This document shows, in pieces, positions 8,990-16,887 of a stretch of DNA of 44,482 nucleotides (its first letter is position 1; each line of letters opens with the position of its first letter). This DNA is from Zoogloeaceae bacterium. GTDB taxonomy: Bacteria; Pseudomonadota; Gammaproteobacteria; Burkholderiales; Rhodocyclaceae. The notes under the pieces are model-generated. The model searched no databases and was not told where the DNA came from. It saw only the letters and a program-made list of their open reading frames with translations. The translations under genes were made by a program, and so were the position numbers. The stretch lies in assembly GCA_031258715.1 (NCBI GenBank), contig JAIRMN010000111.1, positions 1-44,482 on the forward strand. Direction: 5' to 3'.

Positions 8990-9149
8990 GGTGTTGTAGC
9001 ATCGTGATAGCCTTGGCCCACAGTGTGCGCACTGTCGGTGCCTCGGCCTAACGCGAGCGGTTTTCGCGGGCGGTGGTCGTTTCGGGGTTGCCGCCCCGGT
9101 ACGGTCGCACCGTCTTTTCATAATTAAACCGTCTTTCTGTCATTGTGCG

Positions 9150-9170
9150 CAGGCGGGAAATATTTCCGGT
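9150..9170 (-). promoter_or_regulatory. Candidate late promoter site upstream of dam
   Basis: On the minus strand this reads GGAAATATTTCCCGCCTG, with a 12-bp palindromic core and one CGCCTG extension pointing towards dam. The whole 21-bp stretch is identical to the site at 28397-28417 before gpI. An AT-rich TTTAATTAT lies about 20 nt downstream towards dam. Confidence 0.5.
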
Positions 9171-11164
9171 CACCCTGGCGCGCCGGACATGATGTTGCCG
9201 GTATTAACGACGGCAGCGCCCCCGGTGACTTGTGTGTTCTGGCTTTGCACGAGCAATCCCTTATCGAGTTGAATGGAAATCTGCGTATTCACGTCGACCG
9301 GTTTTTGTTCCGGCGGCGTCACGCTTTTCAGGAGCGGGTCTTCTTCGTCCTTGTTCATCAGGTCGGAGAACCATGTGCCCAGGGTTGCGCGCTCGTCGCC
9401 GGAGATGAGTTGCGCGCCCTTGTTGAGTATCGGGTTGACGATATAGGTTCCCGCCGCGTACCCGGCTGCGCCGCTGGCGGCGACGGCGGCAGCCGGGCCA
9501 GCCTTGGCCGCGACGCTTGCCGCTGCGCCTACCGCGCTTTTGCCGCCCATCGCCAGGGCTGCCGCGCCCGCGACGCCTGCGAACGCGGTCAGCGCGCCGG
9601 TCGCCAGGGTCGTTGCGCCGACGAGCGCGCCGTGTGAATTCGTGAGGTCGGAAAACGCCTCCGCCGCCTTGCCGATGGTCGGCGTGAGCGCGTCGAGCGC
9701 CTCTTTTTGCGCCATGTCCTTTAATTCCGCCGCCATGCGCAGCTTGTAGCCGGTCGTCTCCTCCATCAACGCGAAGTTCTGGTCGATGGCTCCGCCCGCC
9801 GCCACGTCGTTCGCCAGCACCTGGCGGCGCACGTCCTGCATGTAGCCCTGATTGTTCTGCATGGCGATGAGCGCCATCATGCCCTGCTGATCCTGGATGA
9901 TCTTGCCGATCCCCGACCCTTGCGCGATGGCCGACATGGATTCCAGTGTCGTCCGGCGCTCGTCGTCGTTCCCCGCGTTCGCCAGTTGCGTCTGCAACGC
10001 CCGGTAGCGCGGGTCTTTTTCGACGCTCTTCGTCATCAACGCGCCGAAGGCGTCGATGGAATTGATGCCTTTTCCACGCGATTCCTGAAGATATTTTGCG
10101 AGGTCGATGCCCATGACCTTCTTGACATCCGCCGCCGTGTCCTGGGAATTGATCTTGCGCAGCAGGTTTGCGACGTTATTGCCCGCCTCGTCCTTGGTGC
10201 CCGCCGTAATCGCCCCCGCTTGATTCAACGCCGCGATAGCCGCGAAATCGCCGCGCCCGGACATGCCGGACATCTTCGCCGCCGCCAGTTGCTGCGGCAG
10301 CCAGCGCGCCATGTCCCGGAGTTCAAAACCCCCCGCTTGCCCGGCGGAAATCGCCATGTTGAGCATGTTGGGCAATTCGGAAGCGGAAACGCCGAAGCTC
10401 TGCATGGCGCGGATGCCGATGTTGGCGAGTTCGGTCGCGTCCGCGCTGGAGGCGGTAGATGCCTTCATCAATTCCGGCAACATCCTGATGGCGTCGCCGG
10501 AGGAGACCGCGCCGGAAGCGATCAGGCTATCCAATGCCTCCGCCGCCGAATCCCGTGACCCGCCGCCTTGTTTGACGGCGCTGTTGACGGCGGCTTCGAG
10601 TTCCTTCATGCCGGCTTTGCGCCCGACGGTGTCGCGTTCGGCAAACGCCGTGTTCGCCATGCCCGCCAGCCGGTAATCGAAGTCGATGGCCTTCTGGATC
10701 GGGTCTTTGAGCACGTACCCGGCTGCCGCCGCGCCGCCCGCGATGGCCATGCCGCCCTTCATCGCGCCCATTGCCTTTTGCCGGGCGGTGAGTTTGCCCA
10801 TCTCGTTGGTGAGCGCCGACACCTGGGCGCGCATCGCGCTGGCCGCCCGCGTCTGTTCGCGCCAGGTCATGGAACCAGATTGCGCCAGGCGCTGGTAGGC
10901 GGCGCGGGTGCGGTCGATTTCGCGCTGGATCGCGTGTTCGGAGCGCACGCCTAATCGTTCCCGCGCCTGGGTGAGGCGCTGGTAGCTGTTGCGCTGCATG
11001 GCCGCGCCGCGTTCGGCGGCCTGTGCCGCCTGATTGGACGCCCGCGCCGTGGCGTTGGCCGTCTGCCGCGCGCCGCGCGCGGCTTCCTCATTCGCCCGGC
11101 GCAGGGCGGCGGAGGCGCTGTTGTTGAGGCGCAGGCTGATGCCGACGTCGATGTTCCCGGACAT
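9170..11164 (-). CDS. Phage tail tape measure protein (Mu gp42-like)
   Basis: A 664-residue tail tape measure protein that sets tail length. The N-terminal ~160 residues are Ala/Gln/Arg-rich and coiled-coil (ALRRANEEAARGARQTANAT). A TP901-type tape-measure core follows (about 165-480: AVNSAVKQGGGSRDSAAEAL, NMAISAGQAGGFELRDMARW). A hydrophobic Gly/Ala-rich stretch (about 515-590) is typical of the membrane-interacting part. Unusually the gene is on the minus strand, opposite to the other tail genes and separated from gp41. It starts 113 bp from the gp43 start, sharing the palindrome at 11220-11243. TP901-type tape measures commonly range from 600 to over 1000 residues. Confidence 0.88.
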   Translation of the reverse strand: MSGNIDVGISLRLNNSASAALRRANEEAARGARQTANATARASNQAAQAAERGAAMQRNSYQRLTQARERLGVRSEHAIQREIDRTRAAYQRLAQSGSMTWREQTRAASAMRAQVSALTNEMGKLTARQKAMGAMKGGMAIAGGAAAAGYVLKDPIQKAIDFDYRLAGMANTAFAERDTVGRKAGMKELEAAVNSAVKQGGGSRDSAAEALDSLIASGAVSSGDAIRMLPELMKASTASSADATELANIGIRAMQSFGVSASELPNMLNMAISAGQAGGFELRDMARWLPQQLAAAKMSGMSGRGDFAAIAALNQAGAITAGTKDEAGNNVANLLRKINSQDTAADVKKVMGIDLAKYLQESRGKGINSIDAFGALMTKSVEKDPRYRALQTQLANAGNDDERRTTLESMSAIAQGSGIGKIIQDQQGMMALIAMQNNQGYMQDVRRQVLANDVAAGGAIDQNFALMEETTGYKLRMAAELKDMAQKEALDALTPTIGKAAEAFSDLTNSHGALVGATTLATGALTAFAGVAGAAALAMGGKSAVGAAASVAAKAGPAAAVAASGAAGYAAGTYIVNPILNKGAQLISGDERATLGTWFSDLMNKDEEDPLLKSVTPPEQKPVDVNTQISIQLDKGLLVQSQNTQVTGGAAVVNTGNIMSGAPG

Positions 11165-11219
11165 GCGATTTTCCCCGAATGGAATCGGGGCCGATTATGC
11201 GCATTCCTGGACGCGCGCA

Positions 11220-11243
11220 CAGGCGCGAAATATTTCCCGCCTG
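11220..11243. promoter_or_regulatory. Bidirectional late promoter-like palindrome
   Basis: A 24-bp dyad in which 11 of 12 positions pair. The core is GAAATATTTC with CGCCTG extensions on both sides. It lies between the divergent tape measure and gp43 starts (55 and 33 nt away). Single-direction relatives at 9150 and 28397 carry the extension only on the gene side, suggesting one activator site read both ways here. CATAAT lies towards the tape measure gene. Confidence 0.5.
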
Positions 11244-11276
11244 CCGCGTCCGGGGTTCAGGGGGCAGGATGCGCTC

Positions 11277-12440
11277 ATGTCCTGGACAGATCGCCTCTCG
11301 CGCGCCAAATGGCGCGACTTTGAATTCCTCACCGATTCGCACGAAGCGAAAGGGGGGCGTCGGCTCGTCGTGCATGAATACCCTGGCGGCGACATCCCCC
11401 GTGTCGAAGACCTGGGCATCCAGGCGTGGGACTGGTCGCTCAATGCCTATTTTATTGGCGAGAATTACGATTATGCCCGCAACGAGTTCTTGACGCTGCT
11501 CTCCGAATCCGGCCCTGCCTGGCTCACGCATCCCTGGCTCGGCCTCCTCTGGGCGCGGGCGCGCGAATGGTCGGTTTCCGAATCTAATGAAAAGGGCGGC
11601 TACTGCACCGTCAAGATCACCTTCATCCCCGGCGGCGAAACCCTGCAACCGGTACCCGACCGGGGCGACATTGCCAAGTCGCGGGCGGTGGAATTGGCCG
11701 CCGCCGCGGTAGAGGATTTTGAGCTGGAAGAGATGTCCGCCGACGCCGTGCAGGGTTACATCGCCGCGATTCACCAGCGGCTGGAAGCCCTGCGCCGGAT
11801 CATTTCGCTCGCCACACTGCCCCTCGCCTGGGCTGGGCAAATTATGCAGGTCATCCAGGGCGTGAAGACCGATCTCGCCGAAATCGCCGCGCTCCCAGCA
11901 GCCTGGGCCGATGCGTTCCGAGGAATTGCGGGCGCGCTCGGCCTGACGGATGGCGTGACCGATGGCTTGGATGCCGCCGACCGCGCCGCCGTGGTGGGGA
12001 GGATTGCCCGCGCCGCAGGGGAAACACGCCGCGCCGTGACGATCACGGGCGTCGCCGCCACGGACGCCGCCCTTTTCCGGAACCTTGCCGCCGAATACGC
12101 GCTTGAGCAGCGCATGATCGCCACCGCCGCGCTCTCGGCGGCGGTTGCCGATTACCCGACCGAAGCCGACCGCGATTTCGCGCTGGCCGCCGTGGACAAG
12201 GCTTGTGCCGCGCTCCTGCCGCCTGCCGCCGACACGGTTTTCCAGGCGCTCGTCACCGCCCGCGCCGCCTGCCTTGACGCGCTCCTCGCGCAGGATTTGC
12301 AACCGGCGCAGCGCCGCGACATCCTGCATCCGCTCCCCGCCGTGCTGATTGCGCACAACATGGGGATTGCCGAAGACATCTTCCTGTCGCGCAACGTCGT
12401 GCGCCATCCTCTTTTTGTGAACGGGGCCGTGTATGGATGA
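11277..12440 (+). CDS. DNA circularization/tail protein (Mu gp43-like)
   Basis: A 387-residue protein of the Mu gp43 / DNA-circulation N-terminal family. The N-terminus SWTDRLSRAKWRDFEFLTDS and HEYPGGDIPRVEDLG matches the conserved opening. The rest is helical and Ala-rich. In Mu it belongs to the tail/baseplate block between tape measure and gp44. The ATG at 11277 fits the conserved start, with a purine-rich AGGGGGCAGG about 8 nt upstream. The 3' end overlaps gp44 by 8 bp. Confidence 0.85.
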   Translation: MSWTDRLSRAKWRDFEFLTDSHEAKGGRRLVVHEYPGGDIPRVEDLGIQAWDWSLNAYFIGENYDYARNEFLTLLSESGPAWLTHPWLGLLWARAREWSVSESNEKGGYCTVKITFIPGGETLQPVPDRGDIAKSRAVELAAAAVEDFELEEMSADAVQGYIAAIHQRLEALRRIISLATLPLAWAGQIMQVIQGVKTDLAEIAALPAAWADAFRGIAGALGLTDGVTDGLDAADRAAVVGRIARAAGETRRAVTITGVAATDAALFRNLAAEYALEQRMIATAALSAAVADYPTEADRDFALAAVDKACAALLPPAADTVFQALVTARAACLDALLAQDLQPAQRRDILHPLPAVLIAHNMGIAEDIFLSRNVVRHPLFVNGAVYG

Positions 12441-13443
12441 GGGCGCCGTCGAAATCCGCTTTAACGGCGTCCGCTACGGCTTTTGGCAGAAAGCGGACGT
12501 GCGCGAATCCGTCGACGACCTCTGCGCGACGGTGCAGCTTTCCGTCACCCTGCCGGGGCATGGCGACAGCCTGGGGATTGACGCCAACACCGTCATCGAA
12601 GTGCTGATCGCCGGGGAACTTGTCGCCACCACGCGCCTCGACAGTTTCAGTCGCAGGGTCGGCGCGCAGAGCCATGATCTCTCCCTTACCGGACGCTCGC
12701 TGGGGCGCGAGCTTGTCGATAGCCAGTATTCCCGGACCCTCTCCGGCCTGAAGTTGGAAGAGATCGCCCGCCGCCTATGCGACGATTTCGCCGTGCCTTT
12801 GGAGGTGGCAGCGCCGACTGCCCTTGTCCCCGATTTCTCCATGCAATGCGAAAGCCCGGCGAATGCCCTCATCAACGCGGCACGGACGGCCAATCTCTTC
12901 TTTTACCCGACGCCCGACGGCGGCCTGAAACTCGCCGAACCCGATGCCGCCACGCCGGTCGCCACGCTCATCTACGGCGAGCACCTCCTCGACTACGAAG
13001 TGACGGACGAATACCGCCTGCGCTTTTCAGAGTACTGCGTCAAGGGGTATGACTATGAGGGAAATAGCTCCCACGCGGGCAAGGCCAAAGACGACGGCAT
13101 CACGTTTTACCGCCCGATGCAAATGGTCGCCGACAAGCACGGCAAGGGCCGGGGCGGTTGCGCGCGCCGCACCGAACTGGAACGGAACCGGAGATTGGCT
13201 CGCGCCCATCGCCTCGAACTCCCGCTTCAGGGCTGGCGGTATCAGGCGGCAGGAGACGGGGGAGAGGTGGCAGACTGGCGGGTCTGGGCGGTGAATACGC
13301 AGGTGCGCGTGGTGATTCCGCCAGAGGGCATCGATGACGTGTTCCTGATCGGCGACCGCAGTTTCCGGCTCGATGATCGCGGCGGCCATGTCACCCGGCT
13401 GACCCTCATGCGCCGCGCGGCCTACGCAGGTGGCGAAAAGTGA
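12433..13443 (+). CDS. Baseplate hub protein (Mu gp44 / gpP)
   Basis: A 336-residue baseplate protein of the Mu gpP family, the hub through which the tail tube meets the spike. Segments such as RTLSGLKLEEIARRLCDDFA (with SLTGRSLGRELVDSQY just before), NLFFYPTPDGGLKLAEP and VIPPEGIDDVFLIGDRSF are characteristic. It starts inside the gp43 end (ATGGATGA overlap). Its final codons (GGC GAA AAG TGA) coincide with the 5' hairpin of the repeated intergenic element, here split by REP sequence. Confidence 0.87.
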   Translation: MDEGAVEIRFNGVRYGFWQKADVRESVDDLCATVQLSVTLPGHGDSLGIDANTVIEVLIAGELVATTRLDSFSRRVGAQSHDLSLTGRSLGRELVDSQYSRTLSGLKLEEIARRLCDDFAVPLEVAAPTALVPDFSMQCESPANALINAARTANLFFYPTPDGGLKLAEPDAATPVATLIYGEHLLDYEVTDEYRLRFSEYCVKGYDYEGNSSHAGKAKDDGITFYRPMQMVADKHGKGRGGCARRTELERNRRLARAHRLELPLQGWRYQAAGDGGEVADWRVWAVNTQVRVVIPPEGIDDVFLIGDRSFRLDDRGGHVTRLTLMRRAAYAGGEK

Positions 13444-13660
13444 AAACCTGCGAATACCCCCCCGCGAAGCCGCGCGCGGTTCCCTCCCCCCAGCCCTCAC
13501 CCCCGCCCCTCTCCCAGGGGGAGAGGTCGGGAGAGAGGGAACTGGGGAGGGTGGCCGAAGGCCGGGAGAGGGGCGGCGGCCAAAGACCCTCACCCGCCCC
13601 TGTCGGGGCACCCTCCCCCCAGGGGGGAGGGAACAGCTCCGGCCAAAAGTACCACTTTGG
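13433..13660 (+). repeat. Repeated intergenic element, split by REP sequence
   Basis: The 5' hairpin half (GGCGAAAAGTGAAAACCT, 13433-13450) and the 3' hairpin (CCAAAAGTACCACTTTGG, 13643-13660) of the element seen intact at 30795, 34369 and 34984 are separated by about 190 bp of CTCTCCC/GGGGAGAG REP-type palindromes. The 3' hairpin ends 12 nt before the gp45 ATG. Confidence 0.6.
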
Positions 13661-13672
13661 GATGCTCCCAAT

Positions 13673-14197
13673 ATGAGTGATCCGGTCTGGCAGCGCCTGC
13701 AACTCCTCTTCGCGCACGGCGTCGGCCTCCTCCTTGGGCATGAAAAAGCGCAGGCGCGGGTGCTGGATGAGGAAATCCTGCCCAACCTCGACCGCGTGGA
13801 GCCGTATGGCTTTTCCTATCGCCCCAAACCGGGCTGCCAGACTTACCTGCTCTTTCCTTCCGGAGACCGCTCCTACAGCGTGGCGCTCGTCATCGGCGAC
13901 AAGCAATACAACATGCAGTTACAGGAGGGCGAGGTGGCCATCCACGATGACGAGGGGAACTACGTGCATTTGCAGCGCGGCGGTAATATCGTGGTGAATG
14001 CCGCCCAAACCGTGACCGTCAAGGCCGGGACAAAGGTGCGCCTCGAAACGCCGCTCCTGGAGGTCACGGGCGACATCGTCGACCAATGCGACACGACGGC
14101 GCGCTCGATGCGCGGGATGCGCGCGACCTACGACAGTCACACCCACCCGGAAAACGACAGCGGAGGGCCGACCAGTGCGCCCAATCAAGCCATGTGA
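13673..14197 (+). CDS. Baseplate assembly/spike protein (Mu gp45)
   Basis: A 174-residue gp45 / baseplate assembly protein V homologue. The N-terminal OB-like domain contains PGCQTYLLFPSGDRSYSVAL. The C-terminal beta-helix spike has short repeats (VTVKAGTKVRLETPLLEVTG) and ends with the DSHTHPENDSGGPTSAPNQAM region, resembling the DSHTH metal-binding tip of Mu gp45. It would form the cell-puncturing spike. ATG at 13673 follows the split repeat element; the longer open frame upstream is REP sequence. Confidence 0.87.
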   Translation: MSDPVWQRLQLLFAHGVGLLLGHEKAQARVLDEEILPNLDRVEPYGFSYRPKPGCQTYLLFPSGDRSYSVALVIGDKQYNMQLQEGEVAIHDDEGNYVHLQRGGNIVVNAAQTVTVKAGTKVRLETPLLEVTGDIVDQCDTTARSMRGMRATYDSHTHPENDSGGPTSAPNQAM

Positions 14198-14408
14198 CGG
14201 GGAGGGATCAGAAAACCCCTGCCCGGAATGCGCGGCGGCAACGAAAGACCCGCTGCACGGCATTTACCGGGCGCAATGCCTAGCCTGTTGCGCCCGCCTC
14301 GTCGCCTCGGCGCGGCCGTCGCGTGCCTTGCGGGACGTACTGCTGGCCGCCCTCGAACGCTACCGCGACGCTCCCGGACGAACGGAGATACTGCAATGCT
14401 CAAACTGA
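14175..14408 (+). CDS. Small zinc-ribbon-like protein
   Basis: A 77-residue frame from GTG overlapping the ends of gp45 and gp46. It contains CPECAAATKD and CLACCARLVASAR, a CxxC...CxxC pattern suggesting a zinc ribbon, then a helix RALRDVLLAALERYRDAPGR. Overlap at both ends and downstream TG-dense spacing support translation. Function unknown. The GTG start is inferred. Confidence 0.5.
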   Translation: MRPIKPCDGEGSENPCPECAAATKDPLHGIYRAQCLACCARLVASARPSRALRDVLLAALERYRDAPGRTEILQCSN

Positions 14409-14806
14409 TCCAAACCGGCTGGTGCGAATTCGATCTGGATTTCGACGATCCGGCGGATGAAGACACCGCCGCCGCCCTCGCCACGTTGGTCTTTGCCGTC
14501 CTCTTCACCGACCAGGAGGCGCCGTCCTCTCGCGTCGCCGACCCCTACGACCGGCGCGGCTGGTACAAGGACGCCCAGGCGGGCAGCGGCCTCTGGCACG
14601 TCCACCGCCAGCCGCTCACCCCGGAAGCCGAGCGGGAGGCCGTCGCGCGCGTGGAAATGGCGTTGAAGGAAAAGGCCCCCGCGCTCACCGATCTGGCCGT
14701 CCAGGTCGTGAGGACATCCAGCCCGGCAGGAAATATTTCCAGCGTGTACATCGAGATCAGCGGCGCAGAGAATGGCCGCAAGTTCCTCATCCGCGCGCCG
14801 CTGTGA
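14396..14806 (+). CDS. Baseplate wedge protein (Mu gp46-like)
   Basis: A 136-residue gp46-family protein. It contains ADPYDRRGWYKD and SGLWHVHRQPLTPEAEREA, matching the family's D...RRGWW.D and gS.LWLL.R motifs, and a C-terminal beta-rich part. It is expected in the baseplate wedge with gp47. ATG at 14396 overlaps the preceding zinc-ribbon frame. The stop is followed by the TGATCAGGAGACAGGAGACAG short tandem repeats. Confidence 0.8.
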   Translation: MLKLIQTGWCEFDLDFDDPADEDTAAALATLVFAVLFTDQEAPSSRVADPYDRRGWYKDAQAGSGLWHVHRQPLTPEAEREAVARVEMALKEKAPALTDLAVQVVRTSSPAGNISSVYIEISGAENGRKFLIRAPL

Positions 14807-15036
14807 TCAGGAGACAGGAGACAGATGAAAACCCATGCCCCGCGCCCGCCCCTCATCCGGCCTTCGGCCACCTTCTCCCCGCACGCGGGGCGAAGGAAAA
14901 CCTTGCCTTCTCCCCTCCGGGGAGAAGGTGGCCCGCAAGGGACTTGCAGGCTGCAAAGCCGGATGAGGGGCGGTTTTTCTGATTCCTGTTCCCGCTTTCG
15001 CGGGAATGACGTCCTGATCCCTGATACCTGTTGCCC
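14806..15036. repeat. REP palindrome and GCGGGAATGACG repeat
   Basis: Bases about 14850-14976 start with CCCTCATCCGGCCTTCGGCC and end with GCCGGATGAGGGGCGG, so the whole block can fold back. Inside are CTTCTCCCC/GGGGAGAAGGTGG arms. Next comes TTCCTGTTCCCGCTTTCGCGGGAATGACG (split mention: arms TTCCCGC/GCGGGAA), then short GATCCCTGATACCTG tandem units. No gene. Confidence 0.7.
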
Positions 15037-15039
15037 CTG

Positions 15040-16089
15040 ATGCCTGCCTATCCCCGCCCCAGCCTCTCCGAACTCGATACCCGCATCCAGACGGATTTGG
15101 CGGCCATCCCTGCCGTCTTGCGCGGCCCCTTGTCCCACGCCTGGGCGCGCGCCTGTCATGGCCTGCACGGGCATCTGGAATGGGTCGACCGCCAATGCTC
15201 GCCCCTGACCTGCGAGCTGGAGCGCCTTTACGACTGGGCGGCGCTCTATGGCGTCGCCCGGCTTTCCGCCTCTCCAGCCGTGGGGGAAGCGTTTGCCACG
15301 GGATCGCCGGGGAGCGTGATTTTCGAGGGCACCCTGTTGCGCGGCGCGAATGGCCTGACCTACCGGGTGATGCTCACCAATTTTATGGCCAATTCCGGCG
15401 TCGCCGTCCTGAGTGTGCGCGCCGTGGAAACCGGGGAGGATTCCAATCTGCCGTCCGGCGCGGCGCTGACCTTGGTCGATCCGCTGCCGGGCGTGGCGAA
15501 TACGGTCACGGTCGGCGATACCGGCTTGACCGGCGGCGCTGCGGAGGAAACGGTAGACGATTGGCGGCTGCGCGTCGCCGACGAATGGCAAACCATGACC
15601 GTGCGCGGCGCGCGCGGCGGGCGGGTGGAAGACTATCGCTACTGGTGCGAATCCGCGCACCCGGCGGTCACTGGCGCGCTGGTCTTTGCCCACGCCCTTG
15701 GCCTGGGAACGGTGGTGGTGCGTCCCATCTGCGACGGCTATATCAACCGGATGCCCGCGCCAGGCGTGCTCGCCGCCATTACCGATCACCTTGGCGCCAT
15801 CGCGCCCGCCACCGCCGACTGGAAACTCGCCGCGCCGCTCATCCACGCGGTGACGGTCGTCCTGCGTCTCGATGCCGCCGCCGACACCGCGCTGGGCCGG
15901 GAACGCATCGATAGTGCCATCCTCGCCACAGTGCTCGCTGAAAAATCGGAAACCTCGGTCTTGCGCGCTGCGGAAATCGACGCGGCGATTGCCACCGTCA
16001 CCAACCAATACACCCGCATCTCCCCGCTGGAGGACATCGCCGTCATCCCCGGCGGCGTGCTGGTGCTGGCGGGAGTCGACTATGTCTGA
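15040..16089 (+). CDS. Baseplate J-like protein (Mu gp47)
   Basis: A 349-residue Baseplate_J family protein, wedge component of the contractile tail. PRPSLSELDTRIQTDLAA opens it, and the family signature ETVDDWRLRVADEWQ with RGGRVEDYRYWC lies mid-protein, followed by VVVRPICDGYINRMPAPGVL. ATG at 15040 gives a start equivalent to Mu gp47. The gene sits between gp46 and gp48 as in Mu, although REP blocks now separate all three. Confidence 0.9.
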   Translation: MPAYPRPSLSELDTRIQTDLAAIPAVLRGPLSHAWARACHGLHGHLEWVDRQCSPLTCELERLYDWAALYGVARLSASPAVGEAFATGSPGSVIFEGTLLRGANGLTYRVMLTNFMANSGVAVLSVRAVETGEDSNLPSGAALTLVDPLPGVANTVTVGDTGLTGGAAEETVDDWRLRVADEWQTMTVRGARGGRVEDYRYWCESAHPAVTGALVFAHALGLGTVVVRPICDGYINRMPAPGVLAAITDHLGAIAPATADWKLAAPLIHAVTVVLRLDAAADTALGRERIDSAILATVLAEKSETSVLRAAEIDAAIATVTNQYTRISPLEDIAVIPGGVLVLAGVDYV

Positions 16090-16132
16090 CAGGAATCAGA
16101 AGAAACACGCGGCGCAAAGCGCCGGTAACTTT

Positions 16133-16244
16133 GACCTTCTCCCCTCCGGGGAGAAGGTGGCCCGCAAGGGCCGGATGAGGGGCGGTTTTTCTGATCCCTG
16201 TTCCCGCTTTCGCGGGAATGACGTCCTGATCCCTGTTCTCTGAT
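16133..16244. repeat. Half REP plus GCGGGAATGACG repeat
   Basis: CTTCTCCCCTCCGGGGAGAAG hairpin, split here as CTTCTCCCC / GGGGAGAAG, followed by GGCCGGATGAGGGGCGG and the TTCCCGCTTTCGCGGGAA palindrome. These are the same units as at 14850-15010, in the same orientation. No gene. Confidence 0.65.
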
Positions 16245-16248
16245 CCCC

Positions 16249-16878
16249 ATGAACCTCACCCCCCACACTCCCGCCGAATATACGCAGGCGCTCAAGGCGC
16301 TCCTGCCGCCGGGCCGCGCCTGGGAATGGAAAGCGAACGGCGGCGGCCTGGGGCATCGGCTCCTTTCCGGCACGGCAGAGGAACCGGCGCGGCTGGAATC
16401 CGGCATACCCGGCGTACTGGATAACGCGATCGACACGCACCGCCCGAAATATTCGAGCTGGCATATCGACGAATACCGGCGCGTGGCGGCGGAGGCGCTG
16501 GAAGCCGCCGGCATCGTGGAGGCGCTGCCGCGCAAGATGTTTGCCGTCGGCAGTCATGTCGGGGATCGCCTGTGGAGCCACGCGGTCAATGACCCGGATT
16601 CCGGCGCGGATTTTCCCGTCCCGCTCGTGGCAATTTTCCACCTGTTCGCGCCGATGACGATAGGCCGCCCGGTCGGTGACGGCCTCGGCGGGAATCCGGC
16701 GGCGCGGCTGTGGAGCGTGGCGGGACGCACGCGCTACATCCTGCTCGTGCGCTATTACCGCTCGGTCGCGCCGCCGGCGGTCATCGCCCGCGCCCTCCTG
16801 GATTTCCGCCAGGCGCACGTGTTCCTCTGGTTCGAGGACATCACCGGCGCCGGCGGCCATCTGACATTCAACGACTAG
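16249..16878 (+). CDS. Tail protein Mu gp48-like (DUF2313)
   Basis: A 209-residue gp48-family baseplate protein. It opens with LTPHTPAEYTQALKALLPPG and RAWEWKANGGGLGHRLLSGT, the family's conserved N-terminus (QLLPPGrAW). It links the wedge to the tail fibres. The stop is TAG, and the tail-fibre ATG lies in the same frame only three codons later, so any amber read-through would fuse the two proteins. Confidence 0.85.
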   Translation: MNLTPHTPAEYTQALKALLPPGRAWEWKANGGGLGHRLLSGTAEEPARLESGIPGVLDNAIDTHRPKYSSWHIDEYRRVAAEALEAAGIVEALPRKMFAVGSHVGDRLWSHAVNDPDSGADFPVPLVAIFHLFAPMTIGRPVGDGLGGNPAARLWSVAGRTRYILLVRYYRSVAPPAVIARALLDFRQAHVFLWFEDITGAGGHLTFND

Positions 16879-16887
16879 GAGAACATC

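Noticed and set aside
14545-16008. 487-codon minus-strand frame opposite gp46-gp47
   Set aside because: It spans REP DNA and the complement of two recognised baseplate genes and has no protein features of its own.
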